64,000 bases of DNA from Burkholderiales bacterium (lineage in GTDB: Bacteria > Pseudomonadota > Gammaproteobacteria > Burkholderiales > SG8-41), in contig JAUXYA010000021.1 of the NCBI GenBank assembly GCA_030684405.1, positions 186,001-250,000 on the forward strand, read 5' to 3'. The position numbers and the translations under genes were made by a program. Below, piece by piece: positions 1 to 7,292 of this stretch. The notes under the pieces were generated by a model. That model searched no databases. It saw nothing but the letters and a program-made list of their open reading frames with translations, and was not told where the DNA came from. The first letter of the stretch is position 1. The number at the start of each line of letters is the position of its first letter.

Positions 1-2
1 TG

Positions 3-1400
3 CGCGTGCGCCTCGAAGGTTATGAACCGCCCGCCGACCCGCGGATCACGGTGCTCGGGATAACCCCGGATCCCGGTGTCATCGAAGTCAACATCCATCC
101 AGCCGCGACCTGGGAACAGCTTGTCGGCAACACCAACGCTCTCTACGAAGAGGCACGCGCCACCCGGCTCGGCACCGAGAAATTCATGCTCGACGGCCGC
201 CACACCGGCAGCGGTGGCGGCAACCACATTGCGCTCGGCGGCCCCACGGTCGCTGACAGCCCTTTGCTGCGCCGGCCCGATCTGCTGCGCAGCCTGATCA
301 CCTACTGGCAGAACCATCCCTCGCTGTCCTACCTGTTCTCCGGCATGTTTATCGGCCCGACCAGCCAGGCACCGAGGGTCGACGAAGCGCGCGACGACAA
401 CCTCTACGAACTCGAAATCGCGTTCCAGGAAATGTCCCGGCTGCAAGCACAGAATGGCAAAGCCCTGCCGCCGGAAATGACCGACCGCCTGCTGCGCAAT
501 TTCCTCGTCGACCTCACCGGCAACACCCATCGTGCCGAATTCTGCATCGACAAGCTCTTTACACCCGCGGGCGGCCGCGGTCACCTCGGCCTGCTTGAAT
601 TCCGCGGCTTCGAAATGCCGCCGCACCCGCAGATGAGCCTCGCGCAGATGCTGCTGCTGCGCGCGCTGGTCACCTGGTTCTGGCAGACGCCCTACGAATC
701 AAAGCTGGTGCGCTGGGGAACGCAGTTGCACGACCGCTTCATGCTGCCGTATTTCGTCGCCGCGGATTTTCACGACGTGCTCGAAGACCTGCGCCGCGCC
801 GGTTTCGCCTTCGACGACAGCTGGTACGCGCCCTTTCACGAATTCCGCTTTCCGCGTTACGGCACAGTCACCTACAGCGGCATCGAAATCGAACTGCGCC
901 AGGCCATTGAACCCTGGCATGTACTCGGCGAGGAAATGGGCCTCAACGCCACCGCGCGCTACGTCGACTCCTCGGTCGAACGCCTGCAAGTGCGCGCCCG
1001 CGGGCTTACCGAATCGCGGCACATCATCGCCTGCAACGGCCGCGCAGTACCGATGACCCCCACCGGAACACCCGGTGAGTTCGTCGCCGGCGTGCGCTAC
1101 TGCGCTTGGGCCCCGCCCTCCGCATTGCACCCGACCATCGGCGTGCACGCACCACTGGTATTCGATGTCGTGGATACCTGGAGCAAACGCTCCAGCGGCG
1201 GCTGCACCTACCATGTTTCCCATCCCGGCGGACGTAACTACAGCACACTGCCGGTCAACGCCAACGAAGCCGATGCCCGCCGCATCGCACGCTTCTGGGG
1301 GCATGGGCATACGCCGGGCCCGATGAACATTGCACCCGAAGTGACCAATCCGGCCTTTCCGATGACTCTCGACCTGCGCTGGCAACCAACTCAACAGTGA
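3..1400 (+). CDS. DUF2126 protein (putative amidoligase), 5'-truncated by window edge
   Basis: This is the C-terminal portion of a DUF2126 protein, a family usually fused to an N-terminal transglutaminase-like domain and around 1,100 residues long. The frame is open to the window edge, so the GTG at position 6 is internal and not a start. Family landmarks are visible: a glycine-rich [10 protein letters not shown] stretch, the segment [19 protein letters not shown], the segment [12 protein letters not shown] and [13 protein letters not shown] further on. DUF2126 proteins are predicted ATP-dependent peptide-bond-forming (amidoligase-like) enzymes, but their substrate is unknown. The gene ends with TGA and is followed by an AT-rich stretch and a hairpin. 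Family assignment is firm; the function is inference. Confidence 0.85.
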   Translation, partial: RVRLEGYEPPADPRITVLGITPDPGVIEVNIHPAATWEQLVGNTNALYEEARATRLGTEKFMLDGRHTGSGGGNHIALGGPTVADSPLLRRPDLLRSLITYWQNHPSLSYLFSGMFIGPTSQAPRVDEARDDNLYELEIAFQEMSRLQAQNGKALPPEMTDRLLRNFLVDLTGNTHRAEFCIDKLFTPAGGRGHLGLLEFRGFEMPPHPQMSLAQMLLLRALVTWFWQTPYESKLVRWGTQLHDRFMLPYFVAADFHDVLEDLRRAGFAFDDSWYAPFHEFRFPRYGTVTYSGIEIELRQAIEPWHVLGEEMGLNATARYVDSSVERLQVRARGLTESRHIIACNGRAVPMTPTGTPGEFVAGVRYCAWAPPSALHPTIGVHAPLVFDVVDTWSKRSSGGCTYHVSHPGGRNYSTLPVNANEADARRIARFWGHGHTPGPMNIAPEVTNPAFPMTLDLRWQPTQQ

Positions 1401-1401
1401 T

Positions 1402-1428
1402 AATTTTAAGTACTTGTTTTTATTAATT
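1402..1428 (-). promoter_or_regulatory. AT-rich element with IHF-like core (degenerate copy)
   Basis: An AT-rich run lies directly after the DUF2126 stop in otherwise GC-rich DNA. Read on the minus strand it contains AAACAA-GTAC-TTA, one mismatch from the IHF consensus WATCAANNNNTTR, preceded by an A-tract. It resembles the better copies at 20762, 43472, 57335 and 59490. Confidence 0.35.
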
Positions 1429-1444
1429 TTTTAATTATTTTATG

Positions 1445-1467
1445 GGTGCAGTACGCGATGCTGCACC
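1445..1467. repeat. Short hairpin GGTGCAG/CTGCACC
   Basis: Perfect 7-bp arms separated by 9 nt lie in the intergenic region after the DUF2126 gene. There is no T-run on either strand, so it is not a clear intrinsic terminator. It shares the GGTGCA core with the larger hairpin at 1563. Confidence 0.4.
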
Positions 1468-1562
1468 GGTCAATCGTAAAAGGCCTGAACCCTCGGCTGT
1501 CGGACATGTGAGGGTGGGTTACGCCGCTACGCAGTTTTAACCCCAACTAAGTCCAACTCCGC

Positions 1563-1594
1563 AGGGTGCAATAAAGCTTAGGACATTGCACCCT
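1563..1594 (-). terminator. Hairpin downstream of the glyoxalase-like gene
   Basis: The arms AGGGTGCAAT and ATTGCACCCT pair perfectly over 10 bp around a 12-nt loop. The hairpin lies 14 nt beyond the stop of the minus-strand gene at 1609. No U-tract follows, so it may be an mRNA-stabilising or REP-type hairpin and not a classical terminator. Confidence 0.4.
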
Positions 1595-1608
1595 TCGTGT
1601 TACGCCCG

Positions 1609-2478
1609 CTACTCCGGCCCGACAAACCCGATGTAGGCGCCGCAGGCTTCCGCAGGCGTAGCGAGCATGGCGTGTTCTCCGGTGTTGCGCACGCCACGCT
1701 CGAGGGGCGGCATGCCTTGTTCGGACATCCAGCTTGCCGCAGCACCCATGCTGCTGGTGCGATACAGGGCCTGGAAAGCGCCGGCGCCACGCTCGGCCAA
1801 TGCGCGCGCTGCGGGGCCATCGGCATAGGGCTGGACGATGCCCAGCCCGGTCGATCCGAGCTGGAATATGGCCATGTGCGACATGATCACGGTGCCTTTC
1901 TGCAGCGGCGGCGCGTCCATGCCGAGGATGCGCGACAGAGTCTGCGCACGGGCAGCGGCGTCTTCGACAACGATGTAGGCGCGCTCCAGGGAGAACACGG
2001 CATTAGGATGCGGCGTTGCGGCCGAACGGCGGCTGGCGAGCGGTGTGCGGTGTTCGATGAACGCCAGCGGCAGGCCGTACTCAGGCCCCAGTGCGGCAAA
2101 GCGCCAACGCAACCCGGTTCCCTCGGGCGTGGTGCGCGCGCCGTCGACGGGATCGCTGACCGTGGCGCCCCGCGCGCGCATAGCCGCGACGTCGGCAGCA
2201 AGGTCATCGCTCGCCAGCGTGATGGTGTAAATGCCGCCGCCAGCCGCAATGAAACGCGCGAATGCTCCACCGGAGCTGCTGGCAGCACGGTACTCAGCCT
2301 CATCGCGGATCGTCAGCAGCTCAAGGTAGTCGGCGTTATTCCAGGCAATGGCATTGTGAGTGCCGCGGCCGGCATGCACGCCTCCCGGCTGCACATTGAA
2401 GCCGAGGCGGCGGTAGCGGGCGCTGCCGTCGTCAAGGTTGGCCACGCCGACGGTGATATGGTCTATGCCGGTGATCAT
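1609..2478 (-). CDS. Glyoxalase-like / VOC family protein
   Basis: A 289-residue protein beginning MITGIDHITVGV with the first beta-alpha-beta module of the vicinal oxygen chelate fold, including a possible metal-binding His in GIDHITV. A second module begins near SLERAYIVVEDA. The arrangement matches the glyoxalase-like (Glyoxalase_3 type) proteins of proteobacteria, whose substrates are mostly unknown. The start at 2478 is chosen because GGAGG lies 6 nt upstream on the minus strand; a longer frame to 2517 has no better signal. The 185-bp inverted-repeat element at 2527 lies 48 bp upstream of the start codon. The reaction cannot be stated from sequence. Confidence 0.75.
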   Translation of the reverse strand: MITGIDHITVGVANLDDGSARYRRLGFNVQPGGVHAGRGTHNAIAWNNADYLELLTIRDEAEYRAASSSGGAFARFIAAGGGIYTITLASDDLAADVAAMRARGATVSDPVDGARTTPEGTGLRWRFAALGPEYGLPLAFIEHRTPLASRRSAATPHPNAVFSLERAYIVVEDAAARAQTLSRILGMDAPPLQKGTVIMSHMAIFQLGSTGLGIVQPYADGPAARALAERGAGAFQALYRTSSMGAAASWMSEQGMPPLERGVRNTGEHAMLATPAEACGAYIGFVGPE

Positions 2479-2526
2479 CGCTGCCTCCAATGAAAAATCG
2501 GGGCAGCACGATCGCACTGTCCCGAT

Positions 2527-2711
2527 TATTGAGAATTACCAAACCCCATGACACGGCATATCTATTCCGACATGTTTCCCTCACCCTCGATCCCTCTCCC
2601 GGAGGGAGAGGGATGCAAAGCCCTTCTCCCGTCGGGACAGGGGGACACTTGAAGCGGAGCAGAAGGGTGGGGATGAGGGAGAAGTGTCGCGCAGTTACGT
2701 AATACTCAATA
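2527..2711. mobile_element. 185-bp MITE-like element, copy 1
   Basis: The element is bounded by inverted ends, TATTGAGAATTAC on the left and GTAATACTCAATA on the right, matching as inverted repeats at 12 of 13 positions. Inside are two strong hairpins (CCCTCTCCC/GGGAGAGGG and CCCTTCTCCC followed by its near complement) and longer imperfect inverted arms. A second copy of the same length lies at 59292-59476 with only about four differences. Both copies are bracketed by TA, the target duplicated by IS630/Tc1-type transposases. No transposase frame fits inside, so it would have to be moved in trans. Confidence 0.7.
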
Positions 2712-2731
2712 GATTACTACTGGTTTGAAGA

Positions 2732-3235
2732 TTACAGCTTGGCGAGGATCGCCTCGGCCGAGGACACTTCGAACTTGCCCGGCCCTTCGACGGCGACATG
2801 CTTGACCACACCGTTGTCGACAATCATCGCAAAGCGGTTGGTGCGCACGCCCATGCCGCGCGCGGTGAGATCGAGCTCAAGGCCCAGCGCCTTGGTGTAG
2901 TGGACGCTGCCGTCGGCGAGCATGCGCACCTTGTTGCCGACGTTCTGGTCACGACCCCAGGCCGCCATCACGAAGGCGTCGTTCGTCGCGAGGCACCAGA
3001 CCTCGTTGACGCCCTTGGCCTTGAGCGCATCAAAGTTCTGCACATAACCCGGCACATGCTTGGCCGAGCAGGTCGGAGTGTAGGCGCCGGGCAGGCCAAA
3101 GATGACTATTTTCTTGCCCTTGGCAGCCTCCAGCACGTCAACCTCCTTCGGTGGCATCGCACAGCCGTTGCCGGCGTCGAATTCCGTGGACTCCATCAGT
3201 TTGCCCGCGGGAAGGTTTTGTCCTGATGCGATCAT
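2732..3235 (-). CDS. Peroxiredoxin, Prx5-like (AhpC/TSA family)
   Basis: A 167-residue thiol peroxidase that reduces hydrogen peroxide or alkyl hydroperoxides in the cytoplasm. The peroxidatic cysteine is Cys56 in the motif GLPGAYTPTCSAKH, typical of the Prx5 group, and the supporting arginine lies in the later TNRFAMIVD segment. Length matches the family (about 160-170 residues). The frame stays open upstream to 3517, but that extension reads through a tRNA gene. The start at 3235 has AGGAG nearby on the minus strand and gives the expected N-terminus MIASGQNLPAG. A tRNA-Ser gene on the same strand lies upstream and could be transcribed separately. Confidence 0.9.
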   Translation of the reverse strand: MIASGQNLPAGKLMESTEFDAGNGCAMPPKEVDVLEAAKGKKIVIFGLPGAYTPTCSAKHVPGYVQNFDALKAKGVNEVWCLATNDAFVMAAWGRDQNVGNKVRMLADGSVHYTKALGLELDLTARGMGVRTNRFAMIVDNGVVKHVAVEGPGKFEVSSAEAILAKL

Positions 3236-3438
3236 GGTTCGTCTCCTGCCAGTTAAAAAGTTGGATAGGGATTGTAATCCGAACTGGCGCGTAGACCACG
3301 AAGCGAGGTCGGAAAAATCAAAACCCGTATTGCAGCATGGTCTTGTGCGTAACCCCCTCGTTCGCAGGGTCCAATACGCGCAGCGCATCATCGCCAGTCC
3401 AAAAAACAAAACCCCGCCGGAGCGAGGTTTGTGTTGTG

Positions 3439-3531
3439 TGGCGGAGAGAGAGGGATTCGAACCCTCGATGGAGGTTTTGCCCCCATACGCCCTTAGCAGG
3501 GGCGCGCCTTCGACCACTCGGCCATCTCTCC
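3439..3531 (-). tRNA. tRNA-Ser(GCU)
   Basis: Read on the minus strand the gene begins GGAGAGATGGCCGAGTGG and ends TCTCTCCGCCA. The 7-bp acceptor stem pairs fully, the discriminator is G and CCA is encoded. A long variable arm is present, as expected for tRNA-Ser, and the anticodon loop shows GCT (reads AGC/AGU). The T-arm has GGTTCGAATCC. Upstream of its 5' end, two further copies of the first 18-19 nt of this tRNA lie in a 120-bp tandem repeat. Confidence 0.95.
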
Positions 3532-3764
3532 TGGAATTTTTCTGCTATCTGCTCTGAAAACTCTTGCTCTCGCGGTTCTGCCATGGTGGTCTTCGGCGCC
3601 GTGCGCTGAATTTTACGACGGCTTTCGCCGTAACCACTCGGCCATCTCTCCTGGAATTTTTCTGCTATCTGCTCTGAAAACTCTTGCTCTCGCGGTTCTG
3701 CCATGGTGGTCTTCGGCGCCGTGCGCTGAATTTTACGACGGCTTTCGCCGTGACCACTCGGCCA
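3513..3764. repeat. 120-bp tandem repeat carrying tRNA-Ser 5' fragments
   Basis: The sequence starting ACCACTCGGCCA recurs at 3513, 3633 and 3753, an exact 120-bp period. Two units are essentially identical and the third breaks off after 12 nt. Each unit starts with the complement of the 5' acceptor strand and D-arm of the adjacent tRNA-Ser, followed by its upstream leader and a hairpin ACGGC-GAAA-GCCGT on the minus strand. The tRNA fragments lack anticodon and T-arms and cannot be functional tRNAs. Confidence 0.9.
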
Positions 3765-3814
3765 CCAGATAACTGCGGTCGGAGGATATCACACCCCCTC
3801 GGGCCGCGGCCCGG

Positions 3815-5041
3815 TTACGCGGCCTGATCCAGGCCAAAAGCCTTGTGCAGGACCCGCACCGCGAGTTCGGTGTATTTCTCGTCGATCACCACTGAAACCT
3901 TGATCTCAGAGGTGGAAATCATCTCAATGTTGATGCCTTCCTCAGCAAGCGTGCGGAACATGGTGCTGGCAATGCCTGCGTGTGAACGCATGCCGACTCC
4001 GACCACCGATACCTTGGCTATTTTGTCGCCGCTCTGGATGCCGCGGGCCTTGGTATGCTCCAGCACCGGCTTCAACACGTTCAGCGCCTTCTGGTAATCA
4101 TTGCGGTGGACCGTGAACGAGAAGTCGGTGAGTCCGTCATGGCCGACGTTCTGCACGATCATGTCGACATCGATGTTGGCGTCGCCGATCGGACCCAGTA
4201 TCTGGTAGGCGATACCTGGGCGATCGGGCACGCCGAGGACGGTAATCTTCGCCTCGTCGCGGTTGAACGCGATGCCTGAGATGACGGCTTTTTCCATATC
4301 CTTGTCTTCCTCAAATGTAATCAGCGTGCCCTCGCCCTCTTCCTCGAAACTGGAGAGCACACGCAAACGCACCTTGTATTTTCCGGCGAATTCAACCGAG
4401 CGGATCTGCAGCACCTTCGAGCCCAGGCTTGCCATCTCGAGCATTTCCTCGAAGGTCACCGTTTTCAAACGGCGGGCTTCGGGGACGATTCGCGGGTCAG
4501 TGGTATAGACACCGTCAACGTCGGTGTAGATCTGGCACTCGTCGGCTTTCAGCGCCGCAGCCAGAGCAACACCCGTGGTATCGGAGCCACCGCGGCCCAG
4601 CGTGGTGATGTTGCCCGCATCATCGACCCCCTGGAATCCGGCGACCACGACGACGCGTCCGGCCTTGAGGTCGGCACGCATATTGTGTTCGTCAATGCTC
4701 AGGATGCGCGCCTTGGTGTAGGCATTGTCGGTCAGGATCCGGACCTGGCCACCGGTATAGCTGCGCGCGGAGACACCGATTTCCAGCAGCGCCATCGACA
4801 GCAACGCGATGGTGACTTGTTCGCCGGTTGAGACCATGACGTCCATCTCGCGCGGATCAGGCTGGGCCTGGATTTCCTTGGCGAGCGCAATCAGCCGGTT
4901 GGTCTCCCCGCTCATTGCCGAGACAACCACGACCACGTCATGTCCTTTCGCCTTCCAGCGCGCAACGCGCTTCGCGACATTCTTGATGCGTTCGGGGCTG
5001 CCGACGGACGTGCCGCCGTATTTCTGGACTATCAAGGCCAT
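3815..5041 (-). CDS. lysC: Aspartate kinase
   Basis: A 408-residue monofunctional aspartokinase catalysing the ATP-dependent phosphorylation of aspartate, the first step to lysine, threonine, methionine and diaminopimelate. It also supplies aspartyl phosphate, and thus aspartate semialdehyde, for the ectoine operon at 43.5-46.8 kb. The N-terminal motif KYGGTSVGS and the GRGGSDTTG substrate-binding segment mark the amino acid kinase domain. The last 150 residues carry two ACT domains, the usual allosteric site for lysine and threonine. The length matches the betaproteobacterial enzyme. It stands alone between the tRNA-Ser region and a divergent HTH gene. Confidence 0.95.
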   Translation of the reverse strand: MALIVQKYGGTSVGSPERIKNVAKRVARWKAKGHDVVVVVSAMSGETNRLIALAKEIQAQPDPREMDVMVSTGEQVTIALLSMALLEIGVSARSYTGGQVRILTDNAYTKARILSIDEHNMRADLKAGRVVVVAGFQGVDDAGNITTLGRGGSDTTGVALAAALKADECQIYTDVDGVYTTDPRIVPEARRLKTVTFEEMLEMASLGSKVLQIRSVEFAGKYKVRLRVLSSFEEEGEGTLITFEEDKDMEKAVISGIAFNRDEAKITVLGVPDRPGIAYQILGPIGDANIDVDMIVQNVGHDGLTDFSFTVHRNDYQKALNVLKPVLEHTKARGIQSGDKIAKVSVVGVGMRSHAGIASTMFRTLAEEGINIEMISTSEIKVSVVIDEKYTELAVRVLHKAFGLDQAA

Positions 5042-5199
5042 GATGTCTACGGTTCTGCCTAGAGCAAAAAGGGCGTAATTTTATTGGATTTCCGGGGAAA
5101 AAACGAGTTTTCCCGGGCTTTTCTCCCGCGTAGGGTCGTCTTTCCGAGGAACCAATGACCGTGCGCGCAATCTTATTGACTCAGACAGGAGAAAAAGCA

Positions 5200-5493
5200 G
5201 TGAAGAAATCGGCAAGTGACCCACGTGAAATCCGCCGCAAGCGCGGCATGAACCAGCAGGAATTCTGGCCGCAGATCGGCGTTACCCAGAGCGGCGGCTC
5301 GCGCTACGAATCCGGTCGCCGCATGCCCACCCCGGTGCGCGAGTTGCTGCGCATCGTGCATGTCGAGGGCATACCGCTGCACCAGGTCCGCGGCGACGAC
5401 CATCGCCTGATCCAGCACCTGAAAAAATCGCGCCCTCTGCTTTATCGCGAGTTGAAAGCCAGCGTGTCGCGCGAGTCGAAGAACGGCAAGTAA
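5200..5493 (+). CDS. Small helix-turn-helix regulator
   Basis: A basic protein of 97 residues from the chosen GTG start, which has AGGAGA 7 nt upstream; an in-frame ATG at 5155 with GAGGA 4 nt upstream is a plausible alternative. The segment DPREIRRKRGMNQQEFWPQIGVTQSGGSRYESGRRMPTP resembles an XRE/Cro-type helix-turn-helix, in which the WPQIGVTQSGGSRYE part would be the recognition region. Transcribed divergently from lysC and 40 bp ahead of queD, possibly in one transcript with it. Target genes are unknown. Confidence 0.7.
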   Translation: MKKSASDPREIRRKRGMNQQEFWPQIGVTQSGGSRYESGRRMPTPVRELLRIVHVEGIPLHQVRGDDHRLIQHLKKSRPLLYRELKASVSRESKNGK

Positions 5494-5533
5494 GACAGAA
5501 GCTCCACGGGCGCCTTGATATAATCGGCGCCCC

Positions 5534-5986
5534 ATGCGCATCACCCGCAGGCTGGAATTCGACGCCGGCCATCGCATCCCCAACCACGGCAGCCAGTGTC
5601 GGCATCTGCACGGCCATCGTTATGCCATCGAAGTCACGTTGAGCGGTCCGGTGGTGGCCACCGCCGGCGCAGCCGACGAGGGCATGGTGATCGATTTCTC
5701 AGCGGTGAAGGCCATTGCGCAGCAGCATGTCGTCGATCCTTGGGATCATGCCTTCCTGGCATGGCGGCAGGACAAGGCCGTCATCACCTTTCTCGACGGC
5801 ATCCCGGGACACAAGACCGTGCTGTTCGATGCACCGCCGACTGCAGAGCACCTGGCGCAGACGGCGTTGGCCATACTCGACCGCGCCTACAAGGGACAAT
5901 ATGGCAACAGCTTGCGGCTGGAGCGTGTGCGCTTGTACGAAACACCCAACTGCTGGGCGGATGCGCTGAGGGATGAGTCGTCTTAG
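5534..5986 (+). CDS. queD: 6-carboxy-5,6,7,8-tetrahydropterin synthase
   Basis: A 150-residue member of the 6-pyruvoyl-tetrahydropterin synthase family. It converts dihydroneopterin triphosphate to 6-carboxytetrahydropterin, the second step of queuosine and other 7-deazaguanine synthesis. The zinc-binding histidines are visible in FDAGHRI and CRHLHGHRY, and the latter also holds the catalytic cysteine. Later conserved parts are DFSAVK and the ETPNCWAD segment near the end. The stop TAG is followed without a gap by the CCA end of a tRNA-Ser gene on the opposite strand. Confidence 0.92.
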   Translation: MRITRRLEFDAGHRIPNHGSQCRHLHGHRYAIEVTLSGPVVATAGAADEGMVIDFSAVKAIAQQHVVDPWDHAFLAWRQDKAVITFLDGIPGHKTVLFDAPPTAEHLAQTALAILDRAYKGQYGNSLRLERVRLYETPNCWADALRDESS

Positions 5987-6076
5987 TGGCGGAGAGTGTG
6001 AGATTCGAACTCACGAGGACCGTGAGGCCCTGCCGGTTTTCAAGACCGGTGCATTCAACCGCTCTGCCAACTCTCC
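5987..6076 (-). tRNA. tRNA-Ser(UGA)
   Basis: The minus strand reads GGAGAGTTGGCAGAGCGG at the 5' end and CACTCTCCGCCA at the 3' end. The acceptor stem pairs, the discriminator is G, CCA is encoded, a long variable arm is present and the anticodon is TGA. The T-arm contains GTTCGAATC. The gene abuts the queD stop codon. A truncated copy of its first 36 nt lies 141 bp upstream. Confidence 0.95.
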
Positions 6077-6290
6077 GTGTTTCTGTCTGCCACACCTGCC
6101 GGTTTTAGCTCCGGCCGCGCCTACTGGCGCTTAACTTGCCTCACGGCAAGTTAGCCTCGCAAGCGTCGGCAAAGCCGCCGCCAAGACCGGTGCATTCAAC
6201 CGCTCTGCCAACTCTCCGTGTCTCTGTCTGCCACACCTGCCGGTTTTAGCTCCGGCCGCGCCTTTGGCGCTTAATTTGCGTCACAACAAG
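6041..6290. repeat. 141-bp duplication with a tRNA-Ser(UGA) 5' half
   Basis: The 40 nt at 6041-6080 (5' half of the tRNA plus leader) recur at 6182-6221 and the similarity continues with decay to about 6290. The duplicated tRNA part stops within the anticodon loop. Between copies is a hairpin AACTTGCC-TCAC-GGCAAGTT; the equivalent place in the second copy is degenerate. This parallels the arrangement at the tRNA-Ser(GCU) gene. Confidence 0.8.
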
Positions 6291-6524
6291 ACACGCGGGG
6301 ACCCTTTTCTCGGTGGCGCGCATTGTAGCCCCAAATGACGCTTCAACCGCGCTCTGGACGTGGTCATTGCACAAAATAATATCATCCATTATCAAATACT
6401 TGCGCTGTCCCGCCCCTCAGCACCATCAACGAAAACGATTGCAACTTTAAGGCCCCTTCAGTAGTCTTACCAACGTCTTACTGTCGACTGTTTCAGTCAA
6501 CTTTTATTTGGAGGCCTTAAATTG
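6291..6524. other. Intergenic region upstream of the Bax-inhibitor-1 gene
   Basis: No coding sequence is visible. The region becomes AT-rich from 6370 and holds the candidate promoter at 6367-6395 and an IHF-type match at 6390-6402. Confidence 0.5.
6367..6395 (+). promoter_or_regulatory. Candidate sigma70 promoter for the Bax-inhibitor-1 gene
   Basis: TTGCAC and TATCAA are separated by 17 bp, about 130 bp ahead of the start codon. TATCAA-ATAC-TTG at 6390-6402 also fits the IHF consensus exactly, so the two readings overlap and only one may be real. Confidence 0.35.
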
Positions 6525-7229
6525 ATGCAACCTGACATGCGCACCGCCACTCCCTACTCTGCCGGGAGCACCGATATTGCCGCCCGGCAAAACAAGGTTC
6601 TGCGCAACACTTACCTGCTGCTGGCGATTTCGCTGATCCCGACGGTGATCGGCGCTGCGGTCGGCACCAATTTCATCAATTTCAGCTTCATGCGCGCGAG
6701 CCCGATCATGTCGGTGCTGCTGATGCTGGTGGTGTTTTACGGCTGGATCTTCGCGATAGAGAAAAACCGTGACAGCGTCCTCGGTGTCGGCTTGCTGCTC
6801 GGCTTCACGGCCTTTCTCGGCTTGATGATGGCCCCTCTGCTGCAGAACATTCTTTCGCTGCGCAACGGCGGACAACTGGTCATGATGGCTGCCGGCGGCA
6901 CCGCTGCGGTGTTCTTCGTGCTCTCCGGCATCGCCGCGTCGACCAAGCGTGATTTCAGTTTCCTCAACAAGTTCCTGCTGGTCGGTTTCGTGGTGATCAT
7001 GCTGTCGGTGCTCGCCAACATCTTCCTGCAGAGCCCGTTGCTGCAACTGACGCTGTGTGGCGCTTTCATCATTTTCTCGTCGGCGATCATCTTGTGGCAG
7101 ATCAACTCGATCGTGCGCGGCGGTGAAACCAACTACGTGTCAGCCACGCTGACCTTGTATGTTTCGCTTTACAACATTTTCACCAGCCTGCTGCAACTGC
7201 TGGGGATCATGGGCGGCGACCGCGACTGA
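6525..7229 (+). CDS. Bax inhibitor-1 / YccA family membrane protein
   Basis: An inner-membrane protein of 234 residues with about seven hydrophobic helices, beginning after a polar N-terminus (MQPDMRTATPYSAGSTDIAARQNKVLRNTYLLLAIS). The order and spacing match the BI-1/YccA/YbhL family (PF01027), whose bacterial members include YccA, a modulator of FtsH proteolysis, and pH-sensitive calcium channels. The start is the ATG at 6525 with GGAGG about 10 nt upstream; a TTG lies directly before it. A strong bidirectional terminator follows, so the gene is monocistronic. Confidence 0.88.
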   Translation: MQPDMRTATPYSAGSTDIAARQNKVLRNTYLLLAISLIPTVIGAAVGTNFINFSFMRASPIMSVLLMLVVFYGWIFAIEKNRDSVLGVGLLLGFTAFLGLMMAPLLQNILSLRNGGQLVMMAAGGTAAVFFVLSGIAASTKRDFSFLNKFLLVGFVVIMLSVLANIFLQSPLLQLTLCGAFIIFSSAIILWQINSIVRGGETNYVSATLTLYVSLYNIFTSLLQLLGIMGGDRD

Positions 7230-7247
7230 TCGGCAATCGCTTCCTGC

Positions 7248-7273
7248 AAAAAAGCGGCCTGGGCCGCTTTTTT
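7248..7273. terminator. Bidirectional intrinsic terminator
   Basis: A-run, GCGGCC stem, TG loop, GGCCGC stem, T-run: a near-perfect palindrome between the convergent Bax-inhibitor-1 and rlmD genes. Confidence 0.9.
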
Positions 7274-7292
7274 GTTGCCTGCGAAAACCTTC

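Noticed and set aside
3318..3704. Repetitive protein frame containing MAEPREQEFSEQIAEKF twice
   Set aside because: It is a translation through tRNA-Ser and its 120-bp repeats; RWPSG- and GFESLSLR-type peptides are typical of tRNA read as protein.
5042..5154. Lysine riboswitch ahead of lysC
   Set aside because: Only about 110 bp separate lysC from the divergent gene, too short for the lysine aptamer, and no characteristic helices were seen.
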